In this document: positions 43,911 to 52,803 of the stretch, one piece after another
How the letters are laid out: the number at the start of each line of letters is the position of its first letter
How positions within the stretch are numbered: position 1 is the first letter of the stretch
Assembly: GCF_008119665.1 (NCBI RefSeq)
Contig: NZ_CP043046.1
Location: forward strand, 3,100,001-3,164,000
Direction: 5' to 3'
Source: Pigmentiphaga aceris
Lineage (GTDB): Bacteria > Pseudomonadota > Gammaproteobacteria > Burkholderiales > Burkholderiaceae_B
Length of the DNA stretch: 64,000 nucleotides
Made by a program: the position numbers and the translations under genes
The notes under the pieces: model-generated
What the model was told of the DNA's origin: nothing
The model's database searches: none
What the model saw: only the letters and a program-made list of their open reading frames with translations

Positions 43911-44726
43911 TCAAAGCGCAGTCAGCGGCTCGGCTTGATATGCCCGATGCAGCAGACGAACGAAATCAGGCGCTTCCGGCAAAGACACCGCCCCGATTCG
44001 GTTCACTGCTACGCCCGGCGTCCACGAATTCATCACCACCGCACCCACCATCGCAGATAAGTCTGCCAGCCTGACAGGCTGGGTTCGCTGCGGAATGCCT
44101 AACTTCACCAACTGTCGCTTCACGATTGCCATCGTCGTGCCCCCAAGCATGGCTGCGTCCGGCCAGATGACGGTGTCGCCATCCCAGAACGCCAAGTTCC
44201 AGATCGTCCCCTCGCTTAACCGCCCTTCTCTGTCCACAAACGCGGCGTCGTCAAAACCTTGCGCGACTGCTTCGCGCAGGAACCAGGTTTTGGCGATTTC
44301 GCCTACGTGCTTGATGTCGGGCAAGACGCGCTCGTGCTCGACGCTTGCCAGGCTTAACGGGCCGTCCGGGCCATTCGAAGCCGGCGCGGTACGCACCAGC
44401 AGCTCGGGCACGGCGTCGGCTCCGGCCACGGTGAATTCTCCAGCTGGCGAATACACCGTGGCGATCAAGGACAGGTCCGGCGGCCCGTTGGCAATCGCCG
44501 TCCGCAGGTGAGCACGCAGCACGCTGTCGGGCAATGCCTGCCCGAACATGCGAATGGATGCCGTCTGCAGCCGGGCCAAGTGCAGGTCAAGTCCCCTGAC
44601 CTGCCCGCCTCGGATCTGCATGGCGGTGAAGTGCGCATACCCGGCGAAGGCCAGCGGACTCAGGTCGTGACTATTGGCGGCTTGTCCGTTGCGTTGGGCA
44701 ACGAAGGTAAGTTCGTGAACTGACAT
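43911..44726 (-). CDS. Class IV aminotransferase family protein (BCAT/ADC-lyase fold)
   Basis: 271 residues. The PLP-lysine lies in the PDIKHVGEIA segment near residue 142, and LSEGTIWNLAFW is the family SEG motif near 170. GGTTMAIVKRQL and a late AVVMNSWTPG follow. The group includes branched-chain aminotransferase, D-amino-acid transaminase and aminodeoxychorismate lyase; I cannot choose. GGAAGA precedes the ATG at 44726. It diverges from a LysR gene, its probable regulator. Confidence 0.85.
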   Translation of the reverse strand: MSVHELTFVAQRNGQAANSHDLSPLAFAGYAHFTAMQIRGGQVRGLDLHLARLQTASIRMFGQALPDSVLRAHLRTAIANGPPDLSLIATVYSPAGEFTVAGADAVPELLVRTAPASNGPDGPLSLASVEHERVLPDIKHVGEIAKTWFLREAVAQGFDDAAFVDREGRLSEGTIWNLAFWDGDTVIWPDAAMLGGTTMAIVKRQLVKLGIPQRTQPVRLADLSAMVGAVVMNSWTPGVAVNRIGAVSLPEAPDFVRLLHRAYQAEPLTAL

Positions 44727-44861
44727 GACTATCTTCCAGAAGAAGCGATGCAACGCGTCGTGACTGACGCCTGATCATCAAGTCGGGCAGTATCTGTCGG
44801 TTGTCGATTCCAACAGAAGCAAGTACTTTTCACGCCATCATCAAATTTTCCTTGAAGATAT

Positions 44862-45812
44862 ATGCGCCGCCTGATGCCCGGCACCCGTGCCCTTCGAACC
44901 TTCGAAGCCGCAGCACGCCATCTGAATTTCACGCGAGCCGGGTCGGAACTCGGTCTGACACCGGCCGCCGTCAGCTATCAGATCAAAGAGATCGAAGACC
45001 AGTTAGGTTTGGTGCTGTTCAGCCGCACCAGCCGCAGCATTCAGCTGACGCCCGCCGGCACTGTGTTGCTTGATGCAGTGTCCGATGCATTGGACGGCCT
45101 GCAACGTGCTGTCGGCCGCGCACATCGCATGGCTCGTGGCACGGCGCAGTTGCGGGTAACGCTGGGTGCCCGCTTCGCCACCAACTGGTTGTTGCCGCGC
45201 CTGCCCAGTTTTCAAGCAGCCAATCCGGGGCTGGATTTGAGCCTGGACATCACCGACACCCTGCGCGATTTCGACACCGACGACATCGATATCGCCATCC
45301 GTTTCGGTGCAGGCGCGTATCCGAATACGCAATCCGACCGGCTGTTCGACAGCGTCGTGGTGCCGGTATGCAGCCCCGCGCTGCTGGCAGCCGGCTTAAG
45401 CCTGAAAACGCCCCAGGACTTGATCGGCCAAACCCTGTGTCATGTGGATTGCAAGGTCGATGGCAAAACCTGGCCGAATTGGGCGATGTGGATGGCTGCG
45501 GCGGGCGTGACAGACTTCGACGACAGCCGATGTGTGGCCTTTGCAGATTCCAGCCATGTGGTGCAGGCGGTGTATGACGGCGATGCGGTTGGCTTGGTCG
45601 AGCTGCCGATGATTGCGCGAGAGCTGGCCCAGGGTCGGTTGGTCAGGCTTTTCGACCTGAGCTTGAACCTTGCACCGGAATACGCGTACCACCTGGTGCA
45701 CGCGGCTGATAGCAACCATGACCCGCGCATCGCGGCGTTTCGGGCGTGGATGTTGGCGGAAATCAATGCCTTGAATCAGTACGGGCCAACGCCCAATACG
45801 CGCAGCGACTAG
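44862..45812 (+). CDS. LysR-family regulator, GcvA-like
   Basis: 316 residues. The N-terminal MPGTRALRTFEAAARHLNF and FSRTSRSIQLTPAG stretches are typical of the GcvA/AmpR branch. The effector domain runs from about residue 95 and contains IDIAIRFGAGAYP. It diverges from the class IV aminotransferase across 135 bp, so amino-acid metabolism is the likely regulated process. The ATG lies directly after an AT-rich stretch with only a weak GAAG. Confidence 0.92.
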   Translation: MRRLMPGTRALRTFEAAARHLNFTRAGSELGLTPAAVSYQIKEIEDQLGLVLFSRTSRSIQLTPAGTVLLDAVSDALDGLQRAVGRAHRMARGTAQLRVTLGARFATNWLLPRLPSFQAANPGLDLSLDITDTLRDFDTDDIDIAIRFGAGAYPNTQSDRLFDSVVVPVCSPALLAAGLSLKTPQDLIGQTLCHVDCKVDGKTWPNWAMWMAAAGVTDFDDSRCVAFADSSHVVQAVYDGDAVGLVELPMIARELAQGRLVRLFDLSLNLAPEYAYHLVHAADSNHDPRIAAFRAWMLAEINALNQYGPTPNTRSD

Positions 45813-45947
45813 GTTGAGGTCATTCCCGCGTAACGCAGGATTCGGCCACCTTCTGCGTAGTGTTACCTTACCTTTGATAAGAAACTGAAACGGGTGTTTG
45901 ACACGTGGCTGCGGCGATAATCGGCGGCTCGACATTCGGGCCGACCC

Positions 45948-46424
45948 ATGCAGAAAATCAAAATGAAGCTACGCGCGGTGGCGATGCTTTGCGCGTCTTT
46001 GGCTACCCCGTCTGCATTTGCCATGAGTTGCATCAGCGATATCAATCAGTTTGATTTCATCAAGACATCTCCCCAGCAGTTCTATTACGGCACGGAAGAG
46101 AAAGTCAGGAACATCTACGACAAGTGGGCAACGGAAGTAAAAGACCCCGCCCGCTTTGATCGAACCACCATTTTCCTGGCAAAAGGCGATTTGCAGCATC
46201 TGTTCACTGCATATTGCAAAGACGAGAAATGCACGGGCATGGACTTCATGAAGGGACTTCAGAACTGCTCGGCCAACGGCCCGCCCAGCCAAGACCCGAT
46301 ATGCCGGCCGGTTGCCGTGGTTTACAACAAGAAAGCGTATTGCCTGTTGGCACCGGGGCTGGACAACTACTCCAGCCAGAAGCCGTATCGCGAATTCGTG
46401 CCGTTCAGCAAACCCGGGCAATGA
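45948..46424 (+). CDS. Secreted six-cysteine protein of unknown family, copy 1
   Basis: 158 residues with a Sec signal peptide cleaved near SAFAMS (about residue 26). The mature part has six cysteines in the order C, YC-x4-KC, NC, IC and AYCLLAP, which suggest three disulfides in the periplasm. It shares this pattern and the VAVVYNKKAYCLLAP-type ending with the next gene, 43 bp downstream. I do not recognise the family. Likely first gene of a four-gene run to 48038. Confidence 0.72.
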   Translation: MQKIKMKLRAVAMLCASLATPSAFAMSCISDINQFDFIKTSPQQFYYGTEEKVRNIYDKWATEVKDPARFDRTTIFLAKGDLQHLFTAYCKDEKCTGMDFMKGLQNCSANGPPSQDPICRPVAVVYNKKAYCLLAPGLDNYSSQKPYREFVPFSKPGQ

Positions 46425-46467
46425 ATAAGCGCGTGAATAAGCTCGTGATTAAGGTCCATGCCTTCAA

Positions 46468-46923
46468 ATGACATACACAAAACCGACACTTCTGACTGCG
46501 CTTGCTGCACTGAGCCTGATGTGTGTGACACAGGCCCACGCGCTGACTTGCGAAGCTGACCCGGCCAAATTTGCATTTACTGACGACAAGCTCACGGTGT
46601 TCCGCTTCGGCACTCCGGAACAAGTTGATCGCGCTTATCAGACCTTGAAAGACACCATCGGCCCGCTGGATAAATATGCTGCCACCACGGTGTTCTATTC
46701 CAAGGGTTATACCAAGCTGACACAGCACGTTTGTGCCGACGGCAAGTGCAGCGTGCCTGATATCGGCAAAGGATTCAGCGCCTGCTCGGCGGGCGGCATG
46801 AGCTTGGCCGATGCGTGTTACCCGCTTGCGGTCGCATATCAAAACAAGCTGTATTGCCTGTTGGCTCCGTCAAACAAGACGGCGTCTGGCGAGTCGGCAA
46901 CGTATGTGCCGCTGAAACCATGA
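46468..46923 (+). CDS. Secreted six-cysteine protein of unknown family, copy 2
   Basis: 151 residues with a signal peptide ending near AHALTC (about residue 26). Cysteine order C, VC-x4-KC, AC, AC and LYCLLAP repeats copy 1, and the LAVAYQNKLYCLLAP region aligns closely. The middle is more diverged. A tandem duplicate that has drifted, or two subunits of one periplasmic complex. Unknown function. Confidence 0.72.
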   Translation: MTYTKPTLLTALAALSLMCVTQAHALTCEADPAKFAFTDDKLTVFRFGTPEQVDRAYQTLKDTIGPLDKYAATTVFYSKGYTKLTQHVCADGKCSVPDIGKGFSACSAGGMSLADACYPLAVAYQNKLYCLLAPSNKTASGESATYVPLKP

Positions 46924-46948
46924 CCGGCTGCGCTGGGCAGTGAAGGCC

Positions 46949-47386
46949 ATGACCGATACCGCAACTGGCCGGGATATTTTCGTTGCGCCTTCTGCGCTTA
47001 ATCCGCAGACAGCCACGGAAATCGGCCTGCTGTTTGCCAATGCATTCGGCGTACCGCCCCATGCGCTGAGCCTGGACGACGATCCAGCCCAGCTTGCCGC
47101 TATTACGCAGCCAACGCGCATCGCCATCTACCATCTTGAACCCGACGGCGACTTCGCCTTCAAGCTGGCCATCGATCTGGACAAACCGATAGCGACGGAT
47201 CGCTTTGCCAATCTGGCTTGCGATCATCAGTTGACCATCGCCTGGGCGGTAGATGAAGCGGCGTTATACGGTGACTACTACGTCGCCTTTCCCAGCGGAA
47301 AGACCGCTGTGCATCCGCTGCATTTCCGCGAAACAGAGGAGTCTTATGCCTGCATGCTGCTACCCAAACCCACATTCGACTGCTGA
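46949..47386 (+). CDS. Hypothetical protein of the unknown four-gene run
   Basis: 145 residues, soluble, no signal peptide. Residues TIAWAVDEAALYGDYYVAFP mark the most conserved-looking part. Unrelated to the six-cysteine pair by eye. AAGG is close to the ATG at 46949; a GTG at 46940 would add three residues. Its last 41 bp overlap the start of the next gene, suggesting coupled translation. Confidence 0.65.
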   Translation: MTDTATGRDIFVAPSALNPQTATEIGLLFANAFGVPPHALSLDDDPAQLAAITQPTRIAIYHLEPDGDFAFKLAIDLDKPIATDRFANLACDHQLTIAWAVDEAALYGDYYVAFPSGKTAVHPLHFRETEESYACMLLPKPTFDC

Positions 47387-48038
47387 GCATAAGCGCCTGC
47401 CACTGAATTCGAACCATGCGGCGTCTTTGCTATGCGCAATGCTGGCTGGCTTGTTCAGCATCAGCAGTCATGCCGACACCGGCGCTGCCCGATCGGACAC
47501 CCGCAACATCAAATCGCAGCTCACCATCTACGTCGATGCGCCCGTCGCGCAAACGGGTGGCACGGTGCTGGTCGTTGCCAAACCTGTGTCGAAACAGGAA
47601 TGGGACAAGCTTCCGGCCGTGCCAGCGCAGCGGCTGGCTTCCGGCAATGCCGCTGACATCACGCCCGGCAGCAAACTGTTCGAGACCGTGATCGCATCGA
47701 AAGTATCGATTGTCGAGTTTGTATACCCCGAGGGCGGCAGCTTCGGATTCAATCTGGTGGCCGCCAACCGTAGCGCACCCGCGCTCAGCACGAAGCGCAT
47801 TCTTGTCGGCAGCGGGTACTACACCGACAGAAAGACCGGCGAACGCGTCGATTGGAAGGATGTATCGGCCATCCATATCCAAGGCCCCGAGGTAGACGAG
47901 CAATTCAGTCGCCGGGTGCGGGTGTCGTCGGGCGAGATCATGAATACCTATCCGCCCGTAACGCGCCAACCCGGGGTCACGGTGCATGCCCCCACGGATG
48001 CGCAGCTTGATGCAAGCCTGGTCAAGGAGCCGGGCTAA
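47346..48038 (+). CDS. Hypothetical exported protein
   Basis: 230 residues. A hydrophobic segment at about 27-42 ending SISSHADTG resembles a signal peptide with a long, unusual n-region that contains two cysteines. The remainder is beta-rich (QLTIYVDAPVAQTGGTVLVV). No recognised domain. AGAGGAG lies 5 bp before the ATG at 47346, inside the preceding gene, which decides the start. It is the last of four co-directional unknown genes, converging on an MFS gene. Confidence 0.68.
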   Translation: MPACCYPNPHSTAEHKRLPLNSNHAASLLCAMLAGLFSISSHADTGAARSDTRNIKSQLTIYVDAPVAQTGGTVLVVAKPVSKQEWDKLPAVPAQRLASGNAADITPGSKLFETVIASKVSIVEFVYPEGGSFGFNLVAANRSAPALSTKRILVGSGYYTDRKTGERVDWKDVSAIHIQGPEVDEQFSRRVRVSSGEIMNTYPPVTRQPGVTVHAPTDAQLDASLVKEPG

Positions 48039-48056
48039 CAGGCGAATCGGTCTCAC

Positions 48057-49607
48057 TCAAGCCCGTTCAGTCCGCGTCAGTACGACCAACACACCAACCG
48101 CCAGGCCCGCCGCCACCAAGTTCCAGCGCATGCCCGCCACAAACGCCGTGGCGTAATGCGCCGCGCCGCTTGTGCCCTCGCCCGCCGCCGCGCTGAACAA
48201 CATGCCGACCACCGCCACACCCAGCGCAGCACCCACCTGTTGCAGGGTCGAGATCACCCCCGCCGCCATGCCCGCCTGTCTGGCATCCACCCCGGCCAAC
48301 ACCAGGTTCAACAAAGGCGTCATCACGAAACCCTGGCCCGCGCCCACGATCACCAGCACCGGAATCAGCCACCAGGGGTCAAGCGCCGCGCCAGCAAGGG
48401 CCACCTGGGCGACCAGCCCGCACAGCGCCAACGCATAGACCAGCGCCCCCGCTGCGATCGCGCGCGTGCCCCACTTTGCCACCCAGCGCGGTGCCGCAAG
48501 CGAAGCAAGCACAAAGCCGACACTGCAAGGCGCGAACAGACTGCCAGCGGTGAACGGATCCAGGCCCAGGCCAGATTGTGCGAGCAAGGCAAAGCACAGG
48601 AAAAAGGAACTGGAGGTGGAATAGATCACCAGCACCAGCAGCCCACCCAACGCAAAATGCCGCTGGCCAAGCAGGCGCATGTCCACCAGGGGCTGCTGCC
48701 CACCACGTCGACGCGCTTCCTGATGGCGATAAAAGCCCGCCAGCAACATCAGAGCTGCCGCCAATGACAGCAGGCTCCAGGCCGGCCAGCCTTGGGCCGG
48801 GCCTTCGATCAGCGGCACCAGCAGCAAGCCCAGCCCGCCGCTGACCAAGGCCACGCCGAGCCAGTCCAGCGTCGGGCGCTCGGCGGCCCGAGATTCCGGG
48901 ATGAAGCGCGCGGCAACCATCGCCAGCAAGCCCACGGGCACGTTGATCAGAAAAATGCTGCGCCATCCGCTGCCGAACAGATCCGCATGCACCAGCCAGC
49001 CACCCAGCACTTGCCCGGCAATAGCTGCCAGACCAAGCGTCATGCCAAGCAGTCCGAAGGCACGACGGCTGTCGTCGCCGGAAAAACCGACCCGGATCGC
49101 GGCGTAGACCTGGGGGAACAACAACGCTGCCGCCAGTCCTTGCAATACCCGCGCAGCGATCAAGAAGCCGGCATCGGGGGCGAATCCGCACAAGGCAGAG
49201 GCCAGCGTAAAACCTGCCATGCCCCACACAAACAGCCGCCGCCTACCGAACAGGTCACCCAGCCGGCCGCCCGTGATCAGCATGACGCCAAACGCCAGCT
49301 CGTAACCCGCGACGATGAAGCCGATCTGCGCAAAGCTCGCACTCAAGCCCGCCTGCATGCTTGGGATGGCCACGTTGACGACAAAGAGATCGAAGATGGT
49401 GACGAAGCCTGCAAGCAGCAGCGCGGACAGGCCAAGCCACGGTGCGGGTGATGCGGTGTTGTTGGCGCTGCTTGCCGAGCCAGATGCTGGCGAGGGTACG
49501 GCGTGTTTGCTGAGTGAATCATTAGCCAGGCAATGTGCCGCGTCGGTATCCGACGTCCAGTTTTCTGCCCGATCTTGCCCCCCTTCACCACGTATTTTTG
49601 AATTCAT
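48057..49607 (-). CDS. MFS transporter, DHA2 drug-efflux type
   Basis: 516 residues and about 14 hydrophobic helices. FVTIFDLFVVNVAIPSMQAG, GGRLGDLFGRRRLFVWGMAG and ARVLQGLAAALLFPQVYAAI are DHA2 signatures. The first 50 residues are a polar, non-conserved tail; a later start is possible. It diverges from an XRE/MmyB-type regulator that may repress it. Confidence 0.88.
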   Translation of the reverse strand: MNSKIRGEGGQDRAENWTSDTDAAHCLANDSLSKHAVPSPASGSASSANNTASPAPWLGLSALLLAGFVTIFDLFVVNVAIPSMQAGLSASFAQIGFIVAGYELAFGVMLITGGRLGDLFGRRRLFVWGMAGFTLASALCGFAPDAGFLIAARVLQGLAAALLFPQVYAAIRVGFSGDDSRRAFGLLGMTLGLAAIAGQVLGGWLVHADLFGSGWRSIFLINVPVGLLAMVAARFIPESRAAERPTLDWLGVALVSGGLGLLLVPLIEGPAQGWPAWSLLSLAAALMLLAGFYRHQEARRRGGQQPLVDMRLLGQRHFALGGLLVLVIYSTSSSFFLCFALLAQSGLGLDPFTAGSLFAPCSVGFVLASLAAPRWVAKWGTRAIAAGALVYALALCGLVAQVALAGAALDPWWLIPVLVIVGAGQGFVMTPLLNLVLAGVDARQAGMAAGVISTLQQVGAALGVAVVGMLFSAAAGEGTSGAAHYATAFVAGMRWNLVAAGLAVGVLVVLTRTERA

Positions 49608-49704
49608 CTTGCCCGCCCGGATTGATCAGGCGAGCATTCTCGAACCCCTTCCAGGCAATTACAATTTAACTACTTATGCTATTACTCAAGACAACAGGCT
49701 AGTC

Positions 49705-50511
49705 ATGCGCACCCTTGAACGCACCCGTGATGACCTGGCCGCATTCCTGCGCACCCGCCGTGAACGGTTGTCACCGGCCGACGTCGGCCTGCCCAGCAGC
49801 GCCCGCCGACGCACCCCCGGCCTGCGCCGCGAAGAAGTCGCCGCACTCGCAGGTGTGGGACTGACCTGGTACACCTGGTTGGAACAGGGCCGCGACATTG
49901 GCGTGTCAGCAAACTTTCTGGACAGCCTGTCGCGTGTGTTGAAGTTGGACGCATCCGAGCGCAGGCACTTATTTCTGCTGGCCCACGCGCGTCCACCAGT
50001 TGAACCCGGCAAGACTTGGTGCGTGCTCCCGCCCTTGGTGCGCCGCTTGGTGCACGATCTCAGCCCGCATGCCGCTTATGTGCTGAACCTGCGCTGGGAC
50101 GTGCTGGGGTTCAACCAACCGGCAGACGCGCTATTCGGCTTTGGTGCGCATGCGCCCGAGCGTCGCAATCTGCTGTGGCTGCTGTTCACCGATCCCGCGC
50201 TGCATGCGCGTTACGTGGATTGGGACGAACAAGCACCGCAAATTCTATCCAGTTTCCGCCGTGATTACGCGCGGGCCACGCAGGAGTCCGATATCCAGGA
50301 CTTGGTACAGCAATTGGAAAAAGTGTCGCCTGATTTCAAGCGCTGGTGGCGTCAGCATGATGTGCACGCGGCATGCAGCGGGTCACGAATGCTGCGGGTG
50401 GATGGCGAAAACACGGTGTTCGAACATACCTCGCTCACCATCGATGAAAACCGGCATCTGCGAATGGTGGTGTATGCGCGGCAGGAAACGAGTGTGCAGC
50501 CAGCGGGCTGA
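49705..50511 (+). CDS. XRE-family regulator with MmyB-like ligand-binding domain
   Basis: 268 residues. An N-terminal HTH (RTRRERLSPADVGLPSS, then the LRREEVAALAGVGLTWYTWL and EQGRDI segment) is followed by the MmyB-type domain (LNLRWDVLGFNQPADALFG). This group controls adjacent dehydrogenases or MFS pumps. The ATG at 49705 is 97 bp from the divergent MFS start. An upstream open frame overlaps the MFS gene and is discarded. Confidence 0.9.
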   Translation: MRTLERTRDDLAAFLRTRRERLSPADVGLPSSARRRTPGLRREEVAALAGVGLTWYTWLEQGRDIGVSANFLDSLSRVLKLDASERRHLFLLAHARPPVEPGKTWCVLPPLVRRLVHDLSPHAAYVLNLRWDVLGFNQPADALFGFGAHAPERRNLLWLLFTDPALHARYVDWDEQAPQILSSFRRDYARATQESDIQDLVQQLEKVSPDFKRWWRQHDVHAACSGSRMLRVDGENTVFEHTSLTIDENRHLRMVVYARQETSVQPAG

Positions 50512-50594
50512 TGCCTGCGGCGATCGGCGCAACAACGGATGCCATCCGCCTGGGTCGACTTCTTGGCAGACGCGATGTCGCCGATGAAATCCAA

Positions 50595-51506
50595 CTAGCG
50601 CCCAGCAGGCTCGACAGCAGCGTCCTTGAACACCCGCGCGCAAAGAAAATCCACAAAGGCCCGCACCTTTGGTGATGGGTGCTTGCTTGCCGGCCACAGC
50701 ACGTGGAACACGCCGCTGCGCTGCACATGATCGACAAGAATGGATTGCAAGGTGCCATTGGCCAGTTGCTCGCGAATCGAGAAGTCCGGCAGGTACGCAA
50801 TCCCCAGGCCACGCAACGCAAAACACACCCGCGTCTCGATGTTGTTGCAGATCATCGAGATTGGAATGTGCAGTTCAGGTGCCCCAGGTGCCTGTTGCAG
50901 CGCCCAGGTTTCCAATTTTCCCGTGGCGGGAAAGCGGTAGTGCAGACAGGTGTGCTGCGTCAGATCGGCAGGGGTAAGCGGCATGCCCCGCTGCGCCAGA
51001 TAGTCTGGCGACGCCACCAGCATCGACCGGAATCCGCCCAGGCTGCGCGCCGTCAGGCGGGAATCATTCGGCGTGCCGGTGCGCACCACCGCGTCAAAGC
51101 CCTCTTCGATCACGTCAACCAGGCGGTCGCTGAAATCCAGATCCAGTTCGATCTCGGGGTAGGCGCGCATGAAGTCGGCCAGCACTGGAAGCATCAATGA
51201 GCTGACCAGCGGGAAACTCAGACGCAAGCGTCCGCGTGGTGCGCCGCTGGCCTGCGACAGTTCAAGTTCGGCGGCTTCGATCTCGGCCAGAATGCGCCGG
51301 CTGCGCTCCAGAAACAGCGTGCCTTCGGCGGTCAGCGTGACGCTGCGTGTGCTGCGATGAAACAGGCGCACGCCCAGCTTTTCTTCCAGGCGTGCCACAG
51401 ACTTGCCCACGGCAGACGCTGACACCCCCAGCAAGCGGCCGGCGGCAACAAAGCTGCGCGTCTCGGCCACCTGCACAAACACTACAAAGCCATTCAGGCT
51501 GTCCAT
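50595..51506 (-). CDS. LysR-family transcriptional regulator
   Basis: 303 residues. HTH at the N-terminus (FVQVAETRSFVAAGRLLGVS, then the FHRSTRSVTLT wing); effector domain from about 90 with DSRLTARSLGGF. The ATG at 51506 is 12 bp from a perfect 20-bp operator-like palindrome. It diverges from a quinone-reductase/MFS operon, its probable target. Confidence 0.92.
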   Translation of the reverse strand: MDSLNGFVVFVQVAETRSFVAAGRLLGVSASAVGKSVARLEEKLGVRLFHRSTRSVTLTAEGTLFLERSRRILAEIEAAELELSQASGAPRGRLRLSFPLVSSLMLPVLADFMRAYPEIELDLDFSDRLVDVIEEGFDAVVRTGTPNDSRLTARSLGGFRSMLVASPDYLAQRGMPLTPADLTQHTCLHYRFPATGKLETWALQQAPGAPELHIPISMICNNIETRVCFALRGLGIAYLPDFSIREQLANGTLQSILVDHVQRSGVFHVLWPASKHPSPKVRAFVDFLCARVFKDAAVEPAGR

Positions 51507-51518
51507 GATCGATCCTAT

Positions 51519-51538
51519 TGCGGACACAAATGTCCGCA
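51519..51538. promoter_or_regulatory. Perfect palindrome TGCGGACA-N4-TGTCCGCA, candidate LysR operator
   Basis: Eight-base arms with no mismatch around CAAA, placed 12 bp upstream of the LysR start and in the 199 bp gap to the divergent dehydrogenase. It is the most symmetric site of the gap. Binding there would block lysR and could activate the operon. Confidence 0.6.
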
Positions 51539-51705
51539 TAACCAGGAACAGTAGCCCACTTTTTCTTTAATCGCAGGTTTTCTATCGTCACGGTCTTGCC
51601 AACTAACCATATTTGATCCATGACCACCCCATCGCTTCGTCCTGCTGGAGCACACCCTTTGCTCGGTGCACAGCGCGCTGCAACCAATCGGCTCTGGGCG
51701 CAAAC

Positions 51706-52803
51706 ATGAGCGGGGCATCTTCACCAATGCGTGCCATTGCGTTTCGCAAACATTCGAAGGCGACAGCGCCCGATTGTCTGACCGACATCGATGCCATCCG
51801 TCCTGTTCCCGGCCCACATGATCTGCTGGTGTCGGTGCGCGCGGTGTCGGTCAATCCGGTCGACACCAAAATTCGCGCAGGCTTGGTCGCAGCACCGGAA
51901 AACGTCACGTCACTGGGCTGGGACGCCGCTGGCATCGTGGAAGCTGTGGGCCAAGCCGTGACGCTATTCAAACCCGGGCAGGCCGTCTACTACGCTGGAA
52001 GCTTCGATCGCAGCGGCAGCAACGCGCAGTTCCATTTGGTGGACGAGCGAATTGTCGGCCACAAACCCCGCACACTTGGCTTTGCACAAGCAGCGGCGCT
52101 ACCGCTGACCTCGCTGACGGCGTGGCAGTTGCTGTTCGACCGTCTGGGCGAGCAGCCCAACAAACGCCTGGGCGCGGAGAGTCTGCTGGTGTTGGGTGGG
52201 GCTGGCGGCGTCGGATCCATGCTGATCCAGCTTGCCAGAAGGCTGACCGGCCTGACGGTGATTGCCACCGCATCGCGCCAGCAAAGCCGCGACTGGTGTA
52301 TGGCGCTGGGCGCACATCACGTGATCGATCACAGGCAAGCCCTGGTCGACCAGCTTGACGCACTGTCGGTACCCCCGGTAACCCGCATTGCCGCCTTGTC
52401 GAATACCGCCAGTCACTTGTCTGAATTGGCGACCGTGATCTCGCCACAAGGCCGGCTTGCGATCATCGACGACCACGACTCACTGGACATCGTGCCCTTC
52501 AAGTCCAAAAGCGTGTCGGTGCATTGGGAAATGGTCTTCACCCGTCCGCTCTTCGGCACCAAAGACATGATCGCGCAGCATCACATCTTGAATGAGGTGG
52601 CAGCGCTGGTCGATGACGGTGTGTTGCGCGGCACAGCCACGCAGGTGCTGTATCCGCTGAATGCCGAAAATCTGATCCAGGCCCATCGGCTGGTGGAAGC
52701 AGGCGGACTGACAGGCAAGGTGGTGGTCGCTATGTCCCGAGCCGATTCCACGGCTGACACCAACACCCTTGCCACCCCTGAAGACCAGCAGGCTCACTCA
52801 TGA
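51706..52803 (+). CDS. Zinc-binding-dehydrogenase-family quinone reductase (MDR)
   Basis: 365 residues. N-terminal GroES-like domain (AVSVNPVDTKIRAG), Rossmann glycine motif LVLGGAGGVGSMLIQLARR near residue 160. Catalytic-zinc ligands are missing, as in the quinone-reductase-like MDR group. ATG at 51706 or a second in-frame ATG at 51727. The stop overlaps the MFS gene start as ATGA, so the two are coupled. Redox detoxification plus efflux of one compound is inferred. Confidence 0.88.
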   Translation: MSGASSPMRAIAFRKHSKATAPDCLTDIDAIRPVPGPHDLLVSVRAVSVNPVDTKIRAGLVAAPENVTSLGWDAAGIVEAVGQAVTLFKPGQAVYYAGSFDRSGSNAQFHLVDERIVGHKPRTLGFAQAAALPLTSLTAWQLLFDRLGEQPNKRLGAESLLVLGGAGGVGSMLIQLARRLTGLTVIATASRQQSRDWCMALGAHHVIDHRQALVDQLDALSVPPVTRIAALSNTASHLSELATVISPQGRLAIIDDHDSLDIVPFKSKSVSVHWEMVFTRPLFGTKDMIAQHHILNEVAALVDDGVLRGTATQVLYPLNAENLIQAHRLVEAGGLTGKVVVAMSRADSTADTNTLATPEDQQAHS

